NCBI GenBank assembly: GCA_029939995.1
Contig: JAOZRW010000017.1
Location: 1 to 44,489 of the forward strand
Length of the DNA: 44,489 nucleotides
Source of the DNA: Acidimicrobiia bacterium
Lineage (GTDB): Bacteria > Actinomycetota > Acidimicrobiia > Spongiisociales > UBA5794
Reading direction: 5' to 3'
Shown here: in pieces, positions 1 to 8,846 of the stretch
Layout of the letters: every line of letters starts with the position of its first letter
Position numbering within the stretch: position 1 is the first letter of the stretch
Made by a program: the position numbers and the translations under genes
Notes under the pieces: model-generated
The model's database searches: none
What the model was told of the DNA's origin: nothing
What the model saw: only the letters and a program-made list of their open reading frames with translations

Positions 1-1487
1 GCGCACGCGGCACCGACCCCGGCGTCGGTCACCGAGTTGGGGTTGCCGTCGCGTGCGGCGACGAGGGCCAGTTCGAGCGCTTCGACGGTTCGCTCCAGGA
101 CCTCGAGCGGCACCATCGTCGCCCCGAGGTTCGCTTCCGCCATCGCCGTCTCCCGGGCCGCCCGCTCCTCGTCGGCCTTCCTCGGAAGGCGGATGGCGTC
201 GAGCACCGCGTTGAAGGCGTCCGTGTCCCGATCGACGGCGGCGAGGAACCAGTCCTTGAGCGCCTGAGCGTCGCGTCCCGTCGCCTCCATCACCTCCCGC
301 GTGTCCTCCATCCCGCGTTTGGCGAACGTCAGTGACGCCACCATCGCCGACAGGGAAGCCGAAAGCGCTCCGACCAGGGCCGCAACCGATCCGCCGCCCG
401 GAGCGGGGGAGTCCTTGGACAGTTCATCGGCGAAACCGCGCACGGTCCGGTCGACGAGACCGATCCGCTCACCGCGCACCCGGTACTCGACGATCTTCGC
501 CGCCGGGTCGAACGGCCCCAACTCCTCGAGGCCGAGGGACACGACGGCGGTGTGGATGCGGTCCCGTTCGGGGACGGCGGTCGTGCGGCCCTGCGCCGTC
601 AGGAAGTGGTCGCCGGCGGCCAGCATGGCGTCGAGGGGCACGAGGCCGACGAGTTCCGACCCGGTGACGCGCATGCCGCGTGCGGCGGCCTCCTCGCGGC
701 ACGCTTCGAAGACCTCGTGCATCGGAGACACCGACGGGTCGGTGAGGTTGAGAGACACCTGTGCGCGGTCGTACTCGTCGATGTACCAGCCGACGCCTTT
801 CACCTCGGCGAACCGCCCTGGGGCGAAAACCGTCTTGCCGTGCTCGTCTTTGATGATCTTCCCGTCGGCGTCTCGCGTGGCGGTGCCGAGGGTGCGGACG
901 GCCGACGCCACCTGGTGGGCGAGACGGCGGTCGGTCGTGTTCAGGTTCACGTTGTAGGCGATCAGGAATTGCCGGGCGCCGATCGCGGTGGCGCCCGCCG
1001 TCGGGTTGAACCGCGGGCCGAAGTCGGGGGCGTCGTCACGAGCCGCCAGCCCTTCGTATTCGCCGCGACGGACGTCGGCGAGCGACCGTCGTCCGTCGAT
1101 CGCGGCATGCTCGTAGAGGTACACGGGGATCCCGAGTTCGGATCCGACCCGTTCGGCGAGGCGGCGGGCGATCTCGACGCAATCGTCCATCGTGGCGCCC
1201 TCGACCGGGACGAACGGGCAGACGTCGGTCGCTCCCATACGGGGATGCTCGCCCGTGTGCTTCGACATGTCGATCAACTCGGCGGCCTTCGCGATCGCCC
1301 GGAACGCGGCCTCCTCGACCGCTCCGGGAGACCCGGCGAACGTGACGACGGTCCGGTTCGTTGCCGCGCCGGGATCGACGTCGAGAAGCGCTGCACCGTC
1401 GACGGCCTCGATCTCGCGGGTGATGGCATCGATGACCGCGCGATCGCGGCCTTCGGAGAAGTTGGGGACACATTCGATGAGCTTCAC
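1..1487 (-). CDS. ftcD: Glutamate formimidoyltransferase / formimidoyl-THF cyclodeaminase, 3' end cut by the window
   Basis: Bifunctional enzyme of histidine and folate metabolism: it moves the formimino group of formiminoglutamate to tetrahydrofolate, and the second domain deaminates the product to methenyl-THF. The N-terminus MKLIECVPNFSEGRD is the transferase signature, and the KHTGEHPRMGA stretch follows near residue 75. A linker near residue 340 leads to a helical cyclodeaminase domain with SPAPGGGSVAALVGAL. About 495 codons are present and the stop lies before base 1, so this is a fusion protein with only its last residues missing. The start is GTG at 1487, with GGAGG about 4 nt upstream. 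It is divergent from the oxidoreductase gene at 1650; the 162 bp between them must hold both promoters. Family assignment is secure; the fusion state is read directly. Confidence 0.93.
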   Translation of the reverse strand, partial: MKLIECVPNFSEGRDRAVIDAITREIEAVDGAALLDVDPGAATNRTVVTFAGSPGAVEEAAFRAIAKAAELIDMSKHTGEHPRMGATDVCPFVPVEGATMDDCVEIARRLAERVGSELGIPVYLYEHAAIDGRRSLADVRRGEYEGLAARDDAPDFGPRFNPTAGATAIGARQFLIAYNVNLNTTDRRLAHQVASAVRTLGTATRDADGKIIKDEHGKTVFAPGRFAEVKGVGWYIDEYDRAQVSLNLTDPSVSPMHEVFEACREEAAARGMRVTGSELVGLVPLDAMLAAGDHFLTAQGRTTAVPERDRIHTAVVSLGLEELGPFDPAAKIVEYRVRGERIGLVDRTVRGFADELSKDSPAPGGGSVAALVGALSASLSAMVASLTFAKRGMEDTREVMEATGRDAQALKDWFLAAVDRDTDAFNAVLDAIRLPRKADEERAARETAMAEANLGATMVPLEVLERTVEALELALVAARDGNPNSVTDAGVGAAC

Positions 1488-1649
1488 GGGACCTCCCTGG
1501 AATTCCGACGTCGAGGCTACCCGCCGCGTACCCCGGCTGCGTCGTTCGATGCCCCGATGGCCGGGTCCCTATGGCGGGGTGACTCGCTACCCTGGCCGTG
1601 CCGGGGAGCGTTCCCGCGGCCATACGACTTCATCTGAGGAGACGACGCC

Positions 1650-4600
1650 ATGACCACACCGAAATACCCGGGAATCCGGATCACGACGAACGGCAACCAG
1701 CTCGTCTCCTATCACACCGAGGCCAGGATCACCGAGGGCGGCGTCTTCTATCCGATCACACCGTCGACCGAGATGGGGGAGAACTACCAGCTCTCGTACG
1801 CCGAGGGCCAACTCGACGTCTTCGGCCGCACCAAGGTAGCCATCGAAGCCGAAGGTGAGCACGCCGCCCAGGGCGGCGCCATCACGCTGTCGGTCACCGG
1901 CAAACGGGTCGTCAACTTCACCTCGGGGCAGGGTCTCGTGTACGGCCTCGAGCAGTACTACCACGCGCCCGGCAAGCTCTCGACGCTGATCGTCGAGGTG
2001 GCGGCCCGCGCGCTGACCAAACACGCCCTCAACGTGCACTGCGGTCACGACGACATCTACGCCGCGATGGACACCGGATGGATGATCCTGTTCGGCAAGG
2101 ACGCGCAACAGGCCGCCGACCAGGCGCTCATCATCCGCCGCGTCGCCGAGCAGGCCCTCAACCCGGGCATCAACGGTCAGGACGGGTTCCTCACCTCCCA
2201 CCTCGAACGGACCTTCTTCAAGCACGAAGCCGGGCTCATGCGCGAGTTCCTCGGCGCCCCCGACGACGTCATCGACTGCCCCACCGAGGCGCAGCGGGAA
2301 CTCTTCGGCCCGACGCGCCGGCGGGTCCCGTCGATGATCGACCTCGCCAACCCGATCCTCCTGGGCCCCGTCCAGAACCAGGAGCACTACATGAACGGCG
2401 TCATCGCACGCCGCAACAACTTCTCCGAACCGATCCTCGGATTCCTCGAGGACGCCTACGAGGAGTTCGCCCGCCTCACCGGCCGCTCCTACGGCCTCAT
2501 CTCCCGGTACCGGACCGACGACGCCGATGTCGTATTCGTGTCGATCGGATCGGCGGCCGAGAACATCGAAGCCGCCGTCGACTATCTCCGGGAGACCGAG
2601 GACGCGAAGGTCGGATCGATCCACGTCAACGTGATCCGCCCGTTCCCCGCCGCAGCGATCGTCGAAGCGCTCGCCGGCAAGAAGACCGTCGTCGTTCTCG
2701 AACGCACCGACGATCCGCTCTCCGGCGACAACCCCCTCACCCGCGACATCCGCGCCGCGCTCAACAAGGCCGTCGAGACCGCGGAGACGGGTGCCGGTCA
2801 CGAAGTTCCCGCCGTCGAACTCGCGCAGATCCCGATGATCCTCTCCGGCACGTACGGACTCGGGTCCCGGGACTTCCGCCCCGAGGGGATCCTGGGGGCG
2901 TACGAGTTCGCCTCCGGAACCACCGCCAGGCAGGACGGACGGACCGTCGCCGACGGTGAGCGCTACTTCACGGTCGGCATCGACCATCCCTACGCCGTCA
3001 TCTCGGAACGCACCCCGTCGCTGCTCCCCGAAGGAGCGATCGCCGTGCGGTTCCACTCGATCGGCGGTTGGGGCATGATCACCACCGGCAAGAACCTCTC
3101 CGAGGTGATCGGCGCCGTCGGCGACGACCTGATGCAGAGCCGCGGCGGGGTCGATGAACTCGGCCGTCCCAAGGAGATCATCCACGTCTCGGCCAACCCG
3201 AAGTACGGATCGGAGAAGAAGGGCGCCCCGACGTCGTACTTCCTCGTCGCTGCACCCGAGCGAATCCGGATCAACGCCGACCTTCACCACGTCGACGTCG
3301 TGCTCTGCTCCGACCCGAAGATCTTCACACACGCCAACGCCCTCGAAGGACTCAACGAGGGTGGAACGTTCGTGTGGGAGTCGGACGAGGATCCCGAGAC
3401 CGTCTGGCAGCGCATCCCGCGTGCGTACCGCCAGGAGATCATCGACAAGAACATCCGGATCTTCACCCTCCCCGGCTTCGAGATCGCCCGGGAAGCCACA
3501 TCCCGGCCCGACCTGCAACTCCGCATGCAGGGCAACGCGTTCCTCGGCGCGTTCTTCGGCGTCTCGCCGTTCCTCGAGGAGTACGACGTCACGGACGAAC
3601 GGTTCCGCGAGATCGTCCGGGCCCAGTACAACAAGAAGTTCGGACGCTTCGGCGAAGCCGTCGTCGAGTCGAACATGACGGTGATGATGGAGGGCCGTGC
3701 CCGGGTCCGTCAGGTCCCGCCCGGCCCCGTCGATGCACCCGACCGGTCCGCCATGCGCGGCCCGGCTCTCGAAACGTGCGACTCGTGCGCCGTCGAAGTT
3801 CCCGACTTCGCTCCACCAGCGGAGCAGGAGGCTCGGTTGCCGATCGCCAGCGTCGGCACGTTCAACGCCGAGTTCAAAGCAGGCCTCGGATACAACCAGC
3901 CGGCGTCGCCGCTGGCGTCGGTCGGGATAATGGCCGCCGGAACCGGCAAGGACGCCTCCAAGTACGTGGCCCGCCGCGAGGTTCCGGTTTGGCTCGCCGA
4001 CAAGTGCACCCAGTGCATGGAGTGCATCGTCGCTTGTCCCGACACGGCGTTGCCCAACACGGCGCAGGACATCGGCACGGTGTTACGCACCGCTGCCAAC
4101 GGCTACGTATCGAACCCGGCGGCTCGGCTAGCGCTGCTCGCCGAACTCGACGGCCTCGAAGCAACCCTGCGCAAGAAGATGATGGACGTGACCTCCGCCA
4201 AGGAGGAGGTCACGTTCCACGACGTGCTCGTCGACGAGGTCGAAGCCCTCGACATCGATCCGACGGCGAAGTCGGAGTTCCTCGAAGTGTTCGCCAGGGT
4301 CCCGTTCGCCTTCGCCAAGGCGCAGCCGATCTTCCGTTCCCTCGAACGCCGCAACGAGGGCCAGGGCGGACTGTTCGCGATCATGGTCTCCGACCGGTGC
4401 AAGGGATGCGGAGAGTGCGTCCTCGAGTGCGGCGAACACGAGGCGCTCGTCATGGTTCCGGAGTCGGAACTGCAATTCGCCGAGCACGAGTCGGGCGTGA
4501 GGTTCCTCGACCTGCTCCCCGAGACGCCCGAGAAGTACCTCGGACGGTTCGATCCCGACGACCCGATCGGGTCCCACGCTGCCCAGCTGAAGAACGCTCT

Positions 4601-6311
4601 GATGCTGCGCCACAACTACGAGGCGCTCGTCTCCGGTGACGGCGCCTGTGCCGGGTGCGGTGAGAAGAGCGTCCTGCACGGCGTCGCGTCGATCACCGAG
4701 GCGTACATGCGACCGCTCTACCACGCCAGGGCCGACCGTCTCGAGGAGAAAGCCGACCGTCTCGCTTCCGAGGGTGTCGCGATGCTCGCCCGTATGAAGG
4801 ACGAAACCCCCGAGGGGTACGCGTATTTGAAGCGGTCCGTCGCCCACATCCTCATGGAACTCGGCGGCGACTCCGATGCGGACACCGATGCCCGCCTCGC
4901 CGAGCACGGCGACATCTCCGATGCGGAGATCGTCGACGCGCTGGTAGCGACGATGCGTCAGGACGCGTTCAACCACCGGGATCTGCAGGCGATCGATGGG
5001 ACGCTGCCGAACGGCATGTCGGTGATGGCGATGGGCGCCCACACCGGCTGCAACAGCGTGTACGGATCGACGCCGCCGAACAACCCGCATCCGTACCCGT
5101 GGATGAACTCGCTGTTCCAGGACGGTGTCACCGTGTCGTGGCTGATGGGGGAGGGGTTCATCCTCGACCACTCCCGCCGATCGGTTGTCCCGGAGCGCCT
5201 GGCGGACCGTCTCCTCGGCGAAGCGCCACCGATGACCGAGAAGGACTACTTCCAACTCACCCACATGACCGACGCGCTGATGACCGAACGCGAGATCAGG
5301 GAGCTGCCGAAGGCCTGGGCCGTGGGCGGCGACGGAGGCATGGGCGACATCGGGTACCAGAACGCGTCGAAAGTGGTGCTCCAGAACCGACCGAACGTCA
5401 AAGTCCTGCTGCTCGACACGCAGGTGTACTCGAACACGGGTGGCCAGAACTCCGACTCGACACCGATGCCCGGCGGCGGCGACATGAACCAGTTCGGCAT
5501 CGCCTCGGAGGGCAAGCTCACCGAGAAGAAGGGCGTCGCCGAGTCGTTCATCAGCGGACACGGCTCGCCGTACGTCGCCCAGGTGTCGATGGCGAACGTC
5601 GCCCAGTTCTACAAGGCGATCCTCGAAGGTCTCGACTACCGGGGAACGGCGTTCTTCCAGTCCTTCACCTCCTGCCAGCCCGAGCACGGTATCGCCGACG
5701 ACGTCTCGACGTTGCAGGCGATCCGGGCCCGCGACTCCCGGAGCGTCCCGCAGTTCGTGTTCAACCCGTCTCAGGGCGAGATGTACTCGGAGGCCATGAG
5801 CCTCGCCGGGAACCCCAATCCGGACCGCGACTGGTACCAGAAGGTGTCGAAGAAGACCGGCAGGAAGTACGCCTACACGGTTGCGCACTACGCCACGACC
5901 GAAGCCCGCTTCCGACGCCACTTCCGACCAGCGAAGGACCTCGAAGGGACGGTCCCGCTCCAGCAGATCCTGAACGTGGTCTCGCAGAACGACGTCGTCG
6001 GCCGGACCGTCTTCGACCAGGAGCACTTCACGTTCGTTCCCGACTTCGGCGTCACGATCGAGGCCGAGGATGACGAGGGCAACGTCAAGACGCTCCTGCT
6101 GTCCAGGATGATGGTGCTGTTCTGCGTCGAGCGGCGACGCTCGTGGAGGATGCTCCAGAGCCGCGCAGGGATCACGAACGTGGACTACGAGGCTCAGAAG
6201 AAGGTCCGCTCGGAACTCGACGCCGGAGAATACGGGCCGGTCGATGCGAGGGCGTTCGCCGCCGATCGGATGCGTGAGGAGTTGGCCGCGGCGGGCATCG
6301 ACACGGACTGA
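1650..6311 (+). CDS. Pyruvate:ferredoxin/flavodoxin-type 2-oxoacid oxidoreductase, unusually long (1553 aa)
   Basis: Predicted to decarboxylate a 2-oxoacid (probably pyruvate) to acyl-CoA and pass electrons to ferredoxin or flavodoxin. Domain order matches single-chain PFOR: N-terminal TPP domain (FYPITPSTEMGE near residue 32), transketolase-C-like and gamma domains, then two 4Fe-4S sets (C786, C789, C792, C796 and C917, C920, C923, C927), then the proximal-cluster pair CAGCGE (C1000, C1003), HTGC (C1134) and SCQPEHG. The TPP motif GDGGMGDIGYQNA starts at G1227. Known PFORs are about 1170-1200 aa. Here the two ferredoxin cluster sets are 120 residues apart, and a charged insert of about 100 residues sits between C1003 and C1134. 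The start is ATG with GAGGAG upstream. All cofactor ligands look intact, so it should be active. The substrate is not provable from sequence. Confidence 0.88.
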   Translation: MTTPKYPGIRITTNGNQLVSYHTEARITEGGVFYPITPSTEMGENYQLSYAEGQLDVFGRTKVAIEAEGEHAAQGGAITLSVTGKRVVNFTSGQGLVYGLEQYYHAPGKLSTLIVEVAARALTKHALNVHCGHDDIYAAMDTGWMILFGKDAQQAADQALIIRRVAEQALNPGINGQDGFLTSHLERTFFKHEAGLMREFLGAPDDVIDCPTEAQRELFGPTRRRVPSMIDLANPILLGPVQNQEHYMNGVIARRNNFSEPILGFLEDAYEEFARLTGRSYGLISRYRTDDADVVFVSIGSAAENIEAAVDYLRETEDAKVGSIHVNVIRPFPAAAIVEALAGKKTVVVLERTDDPLSGDNPLTRDIRAALNKAVETAETGAGHEVPAVELAQIPMILSGTYGLGSRDFRPEGILGAYEFASGTTARQDGRTVADGERYFTVGIDHPYAVISERTPSLLPEGAIAVRFHSIGGWGMITTGKNLSEVIGAVGDDLMQSRGGVDELGRPKEIIHVSANPKYGSEKKGAPTSYFLVAAPERIRINADLHHVDVVLCSDPKIFTHANALEGLNEGGTFVWESDEDPETVWQRIPRAYRQEIIDKNIRIFTLPGFEIAREATSRPDLQLRMQGNAFLGAFFGVSPFLEEYDVTDERFREIVRAQYNKKFGRFGEAVVESNMTVMMEGRARVRQVPPGPVDAPDRSAMRGPALETCDSCAVEVPDFAPPAEQEARLPIASVGTFNAEFKAGLGYNQPASPLASVGIMAAGTGKDASKYVARREVPVWLADKCTQCMECIVACPDTALPNTAQDIGTVLRTAANGYVSNPAARLALLAELDGLEATLRKKMMDVTSAKEEVTFHDVLVDEVEALDIDPTAKSEFLEVFARVPFAFAKAQPIFRSLERRNEGQGGLFAIMVSDRCKGCGECVLECGEHEALVMVPESELQFAEHESGVRFLDLLPETPEKYLGRFDPDDPIGSHAAQLKNALMLRHNYEALVSGDGACAGCGEKSVLHGVASITEAYMRPLYHARADRLEEKADRLASEGVAMLARMKDETPEGYAYLKRSVAHILMELGGDSDADTDARLAEHGDISDAEIVDALVATMRQDAFNHRDLQAIDGTLPNGMSVMAMGAHTGCNSVYGSTPPNNPHPYPWMNSLFQDGVTVSWLMGEGFILDHSRRSVVPERLADRLLGEAPPMTEKDYFQLTHMTDALMTEREIRELPKAWAVGGDGGMGDIGYQNASKVVLQNRPNVKVLLLDTQVYSNTGGQNSDSTPMPGGGDMNQFGIASEGKLTEKKGVAESFISGHGSPYVAQVSMANVAQFYKAILEGLDYRGTAFFQSFTSCQPEHGIADDVSTLQAIRARDSRSVPQFVFNPSQGEMYSEAMSLAGNPNPDRDWYQKVSKKTGRKYAYTVAHYATTEARFRRHFRPAKDLEGTVPLQQILNVVSQNDVVGRTVFDQEHFTFVPDFGVTIEAEDDEGNVKTLLLSRMMVLFCVERRRSWRMLQSRAGITNVDYEAQKKVRSELDAGEYGPVDARAFAADRMREELAAAGIDTD

Positions 6312-6324
6312 CCGGGAACCGGCG

Positions 6325-6338
6325 GAACGGTCCCGTTC
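6325..6338. terminator. GAACGG-TC-CCGTTC hairpin after the oxidoreductase gene
   Basis: A 6-bp GC-rich stem lies 14 nt after the stop codon, nested in a wider ACCGG/CCGGT pairing. There is no U-tract. It is a plausible intrinsic terminator, or simply an intergenic hairpin. Confidence 0.35.
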
Positions 6339-6413
6339 GTTGTTCCGGTAGAAAGGCGCCCGCCCGGCGCAGTGTCGGGTGAGGTGAACACGGCGCGAGA
6401 CGGGACGGGAGCG

Positions 6414-8054
6414 ATGAGCGAAGCGAGGGAGTCGCGGCCTGCGAGGCCGGGACTCGCCGCCGTGTTGTCCGGCCTGGTCCCCGGCGCGGGGCAGTGGTAC
6501 GGTCGCCGGCTCCGTCGGGGAATCCTCCTGTTCACACCGACGTTGATCCTCGCTCTGCTGGCGCTGGGCCTGTGGTCGCGTGGACGGACTCGGCTCATCG
6601 AATTGGTCGTCCAGCCATCCGTCCTCTGGGCGGCGCTCGCTGTGAATCTGTTGATCGTCGGCTGGCGGGAGTTCGCCGTCGTCGACGCATTCCGCATCAC
6701 ACGCAACGGATCGAAGACGGGATGGTTCCCGGCGTCGATCCTCGTCGTCACGATCGCCGCCGTGGCCGCCCCGCACGTCCTGTTGACCGCGTACGGCTTC
6801 GAGGCGATCGACTCCCTCGAGACCATCTTCGCCACCGACGAGGTCGCATCCCCGCTCTTCGTCGAAGACGCTCCTCCCCGCGCCGCACCGTTCGCTCCCG
6901 GCGACACGGACCTCGTGGTCGTCGCCGATCCGGCCCTCGCATCCGTTCCGAAGACCCCGACTCCGAAGTCGCTGAGGAACCTCGTGTTCCGCCGGGGCAT
7001 CGGCGACCCCGACGCCATCGCCGCCTGGCCCGACATCATCGACGACCCGGTCGAAGCGATGGCCCTGCTGCCGCCGGTGGACACCGCCGATCTCGACCGG
7101 ATCACGATCCTCCTCGCCGGCGGAGACGGGGGTCCCGGACGGGGCGGGATGCGAACGGATTCGATCAACGTGGCGACGCTCGATCTGACGACCGGGCGGG
7201 CGGCGTTGTTCGGCATTCCGCGCAACCTCGTCCAGGTGCCGCTGCGTTCGGACTACGACCAGGCTTTCAATGAACTTCAGCAGCGGATCACGTCGTGGGA
7301 CGAGCGCAAGCATTGGACCGACTCGGACGGGGACGGTGTGCCGGACCAGTTCGTGCCGTGCCACTGTTTCCCGGATCAGATCAACGCGATCTACCCGTTC
7401 ACCCGCAAGTGGACCGACACCTACCCCCGGGAGGCCGATCCGGGAATGGCCACGCTTCGCGACACGGTGGAGCTCCTGCTCGGCATCCACATCGACTTCT
7501 ACGCGCTCGTCAACATGTCCGGCTTCGTCCGGGTCGTCGACGCGCTCGGAGGGGTGCGAACGTATGTGACCGGACCGGTCCAGACGGAGGTCTCACCTGC
7601 ACGGGAGGGGGAGGACTGGATCACGGTCGACATACAACCGGGCTGGCACCGGCTGAACGGGCACGAAGCACTCGCCTACGTGCGTGAGCGGAAGCACACC
7701 AGCGACTACGTGAGGATGCGGAGGCAACGATGCATGCTCAAGGCCGTGGCCGCGAGCGCCGATCCGTCCACGATCGTCCGCAGGTTCACGGCGCTGTCAC
7801 GAGCGTTCAAGACGTCCGTCCGGACGGACATCCCCCTCGACTACCTCCCGACTCTCGTATCGCAGGCCGCGACACTCGACTTCGGCGACATCGTGACGGT
7901 CGGCTTCACCCCACCGGAGTACGCGCCGACGGCGAACTATCGGAATCAGCCGATCCCCGACATCGCGGCCATCCGGGCGAAGGTGCAGGAGATCCTGAAC
8001 GCGGACGAGGACACCGTCTTCGAGACCGGTCGGGACACGGAGTGCAGGATCTGA
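6414..8054 (+). CDS. LytR-CpsA-Psr (LCP) family protein with calcium-loop insertion (paralogue 1)
   Basis: LCP enzymes attach undecaprenyl-linked glycopolymers to peptidoglycan on the outer face of the membrane. This 546-aa copy starts with a PGAGQWY segment and about three hydrophobic helices (residues ~25-135). An extracellular LCP domain follows: ITILLAGGD, GMRTDSINVATLD, GIPRN, and SDYVRMRRQRCMLKA near the end. Before the usual KINxAY-like part (QINAIYPFTRKW) there is an insertion with an Asp-rich loop, D303-S-D-G-D-G-V-P-D311, then CHCF. A GTG 42 nt upstream is in frame, but ATG 6414 is preceded by GGACGGGA and gives an N-terminus like that of the paralogue at 8847. The conserved IPRD is IPRN. 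A cell-wall ligase role is inferred from the family. Confidence 0.85.
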   Translation: MSEARESRPARPGLAAVLSGLVPGAGQWYGRRLRRGILLFTPTLILALLALGLWSRGRTRLIELVVQPSVLWAALAVNLLIVGWREFAVVDAFRITRNGSKTGWFPASILVVTIAAVAAPHVLLTAYGFEAIDSLETIFATDEVASPLFVEDAPPRAAPFAPGDTDLVVVADPALASVPKTPTPKSLRNLVFRRGIGDPDAIAAWPDIIDDPVEAMALLPPVDTADLDRITILLAGGDGGPGRGGMRTDSINVATLDLTTGRAALFGIPRNLVQVPLRSDYDQAFNELQQRITSWDERKHWTDSDGDGVPDQFVPCHCFPDQINAIYPFTRKWTDTYPREADPGMATLRDTVELLLGIHIDFYALVNMSGFVRVVDALGGVRTYVTGPVQTEVSPAREGEDWITVDIQPGWHRLNGHEALAYVRERKHTSDYVRMRRQRCMLKAVAASADPSTIVRRFTALSRAFKTSVRTDIPLDYLPTLVSQAATLDFGDIVTVGFTPPEYAPTANYRNQPIPDIAAIRAKVQEILNADEDTVFETGRDTECRI

Positions 8055-8101
8055 CCGGCCCCATCCGATGAGCCGAAGGCCGAAGCAGCCTCACGAGCCG
8101 C

Positions 8102-8145
8102 TATAGGGCCATCAGCCCCACCGTTTCTCCACTTTCGGCCCTAGC
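8102..8145. other. Imperfect inverted repeat between LCP gene and permease
   Basis: CTATAGGGCC is matched about 26 nt later by GGCCCTAG (one mismatch), leaving a C/T-rich loop. It sits between the LCP stop and the permease start. It could be a terminator or part of the permease leader; nothing in the sequence decides which. Confidence 0.3.
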
Positions 8146-8203
8146 CGTGGCCTTCGAAATGCGGTCCTATGGGCATGTTGCTGCAACAAGAAGAGGGAGT
8201 GCA

Positions 8204-8740
8204 ATGAACGACCTTCGAGCGAATCCGGCTCCGCTGGGCCTGATGGGGTTCGGCATGACCACGGTCCTGCTGAACATTCACAACGCGGGTTTCTTCCCGC
8301 TCGACGACACGATCCTCGCGATGGGCATCTTCTACGGCGGACTTGCCCAGGTCATCGCCGGGATCATGGAGTTCAGGAAGAACAACACGTTCGGCCTCAC
8401 CGCGTTCACGAGCTACGGCATGTTCTGGCTGACGCTGGTGTGGATCATCCTCTACGGCGAGGCAGATCCGGTCTTCCTGGGCTGGTACCTGTTCCTTTGG
8501 GGACTCTTCACCGCATACATGTTCATCGCCACCCTGAAGAAGAACCGGGCCCTCCAGGTCGTCTTCGGCACGCTGACGATCCTCTTCTGGCTGCTCGCCG
8601 TCGGCCACTGGGTCGACAATTCGACGATCATCACGATCGCGGGGTACGAGGGAATCTTCTGCGGGTTGTCGGCGTTCTACCTCGCAGCGGCCGAGGTGAT
8701 CAACGAAACCTACGAGAAGGTGGTCCTCCCGGTCGGCTAG
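8204..8740 (+). CDS. satP: SatP/YaaH-type (GPR1/FUN34/YaaH) acetate-succinate permease
   Basis: Small inner-membrane carrier that takes up acetate or succinate with protons. The 178-aa protein opens with [14 protein letters not shown], the family signature NPxPLGLxGFGxTT, and has six hydrophobic helices separated by short loops, the family topology. The usual length is ~190 aa. ATG 8204 is chosen because AGGGAG lies 6-7 nt upstream and the signature then starts at residue 7; an in-frame upstream codon at 8147 has no such site. It is transcribed alone, between two LCP genes, with a strong hairpin behind it. Nearby POR and aconitase genes fit acetate use, but that link is inference. Confidence 0.9.
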   Translation: MNDLRANPAPLGLMGFGMTTVLLNIHNAGFFPLDDTILAMGIFYGGLAQVIAGIMEFRKNNTFGLTAFTSYGMFWLTLVWIILYGEADPVFLGWYLFLWGLFTAYMFIATLKKNRALQVVFGTLTILFWLLAVGHWVDNSTIITIAGYEGIFCGLSAFYLAAAEVINETYEKVVLPVG

Positions 8741-8762
8741 ACGACAATCACACGCGATCAAC

Positions 8763-8795
8763 GACGGGTTCCACGCTCCTCCGGTGGGACCCGTC
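8763..8795 (+). terminator. Terminator-like hairpin after satP
   Basis: GACGGGTTCCAC pairs with GTGGGACCCGTC across a 9-nt loop, giving a 12-bp stem with one G-U pair. It begins 22 nt after the satP stop and ends before the next promoter. There is no U-tract, as is common for high-GC terminators. Confidence 0.6.
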
Positions 8796-8833
8796 GCCGC
8801 GTCCGGATGCTCGTGCTATCTGTGAACCCGGCG

Positions 8834-8839
8834 TAGGTT
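8834..8839 (+). promoter_or_regulatory. -10 box TAGGTT of LCP paralogue 2, leaderless arrangement
   Basis: TAGGTT ends 7 nt before ATG 8847, so transcription should begin at or next to the start codon. No Shine-Dalgarno site precedes this ATG. No good -35 is visible. Confidence 0.55.
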
Positions 8840-8846
8840 GGGGGCG

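Noticed and set aside
1587-3518. 643-codon minus-strand frame opposite the oxidoreductase
   Set aside because: Antisense shadow rich in Asp/Gly/Val with no recognisable domain; the plus-strand protein has clear TPP and Fe-S motifs.
4128-7490. 1120-codon open frame on the minus strand opposite the oxidoreductase and LCP genes
   Set aside because: Long antisense frame caused by high GC. It is low-complexity, crosses two well-supported genes and a gene boundary, and has no domain motif.
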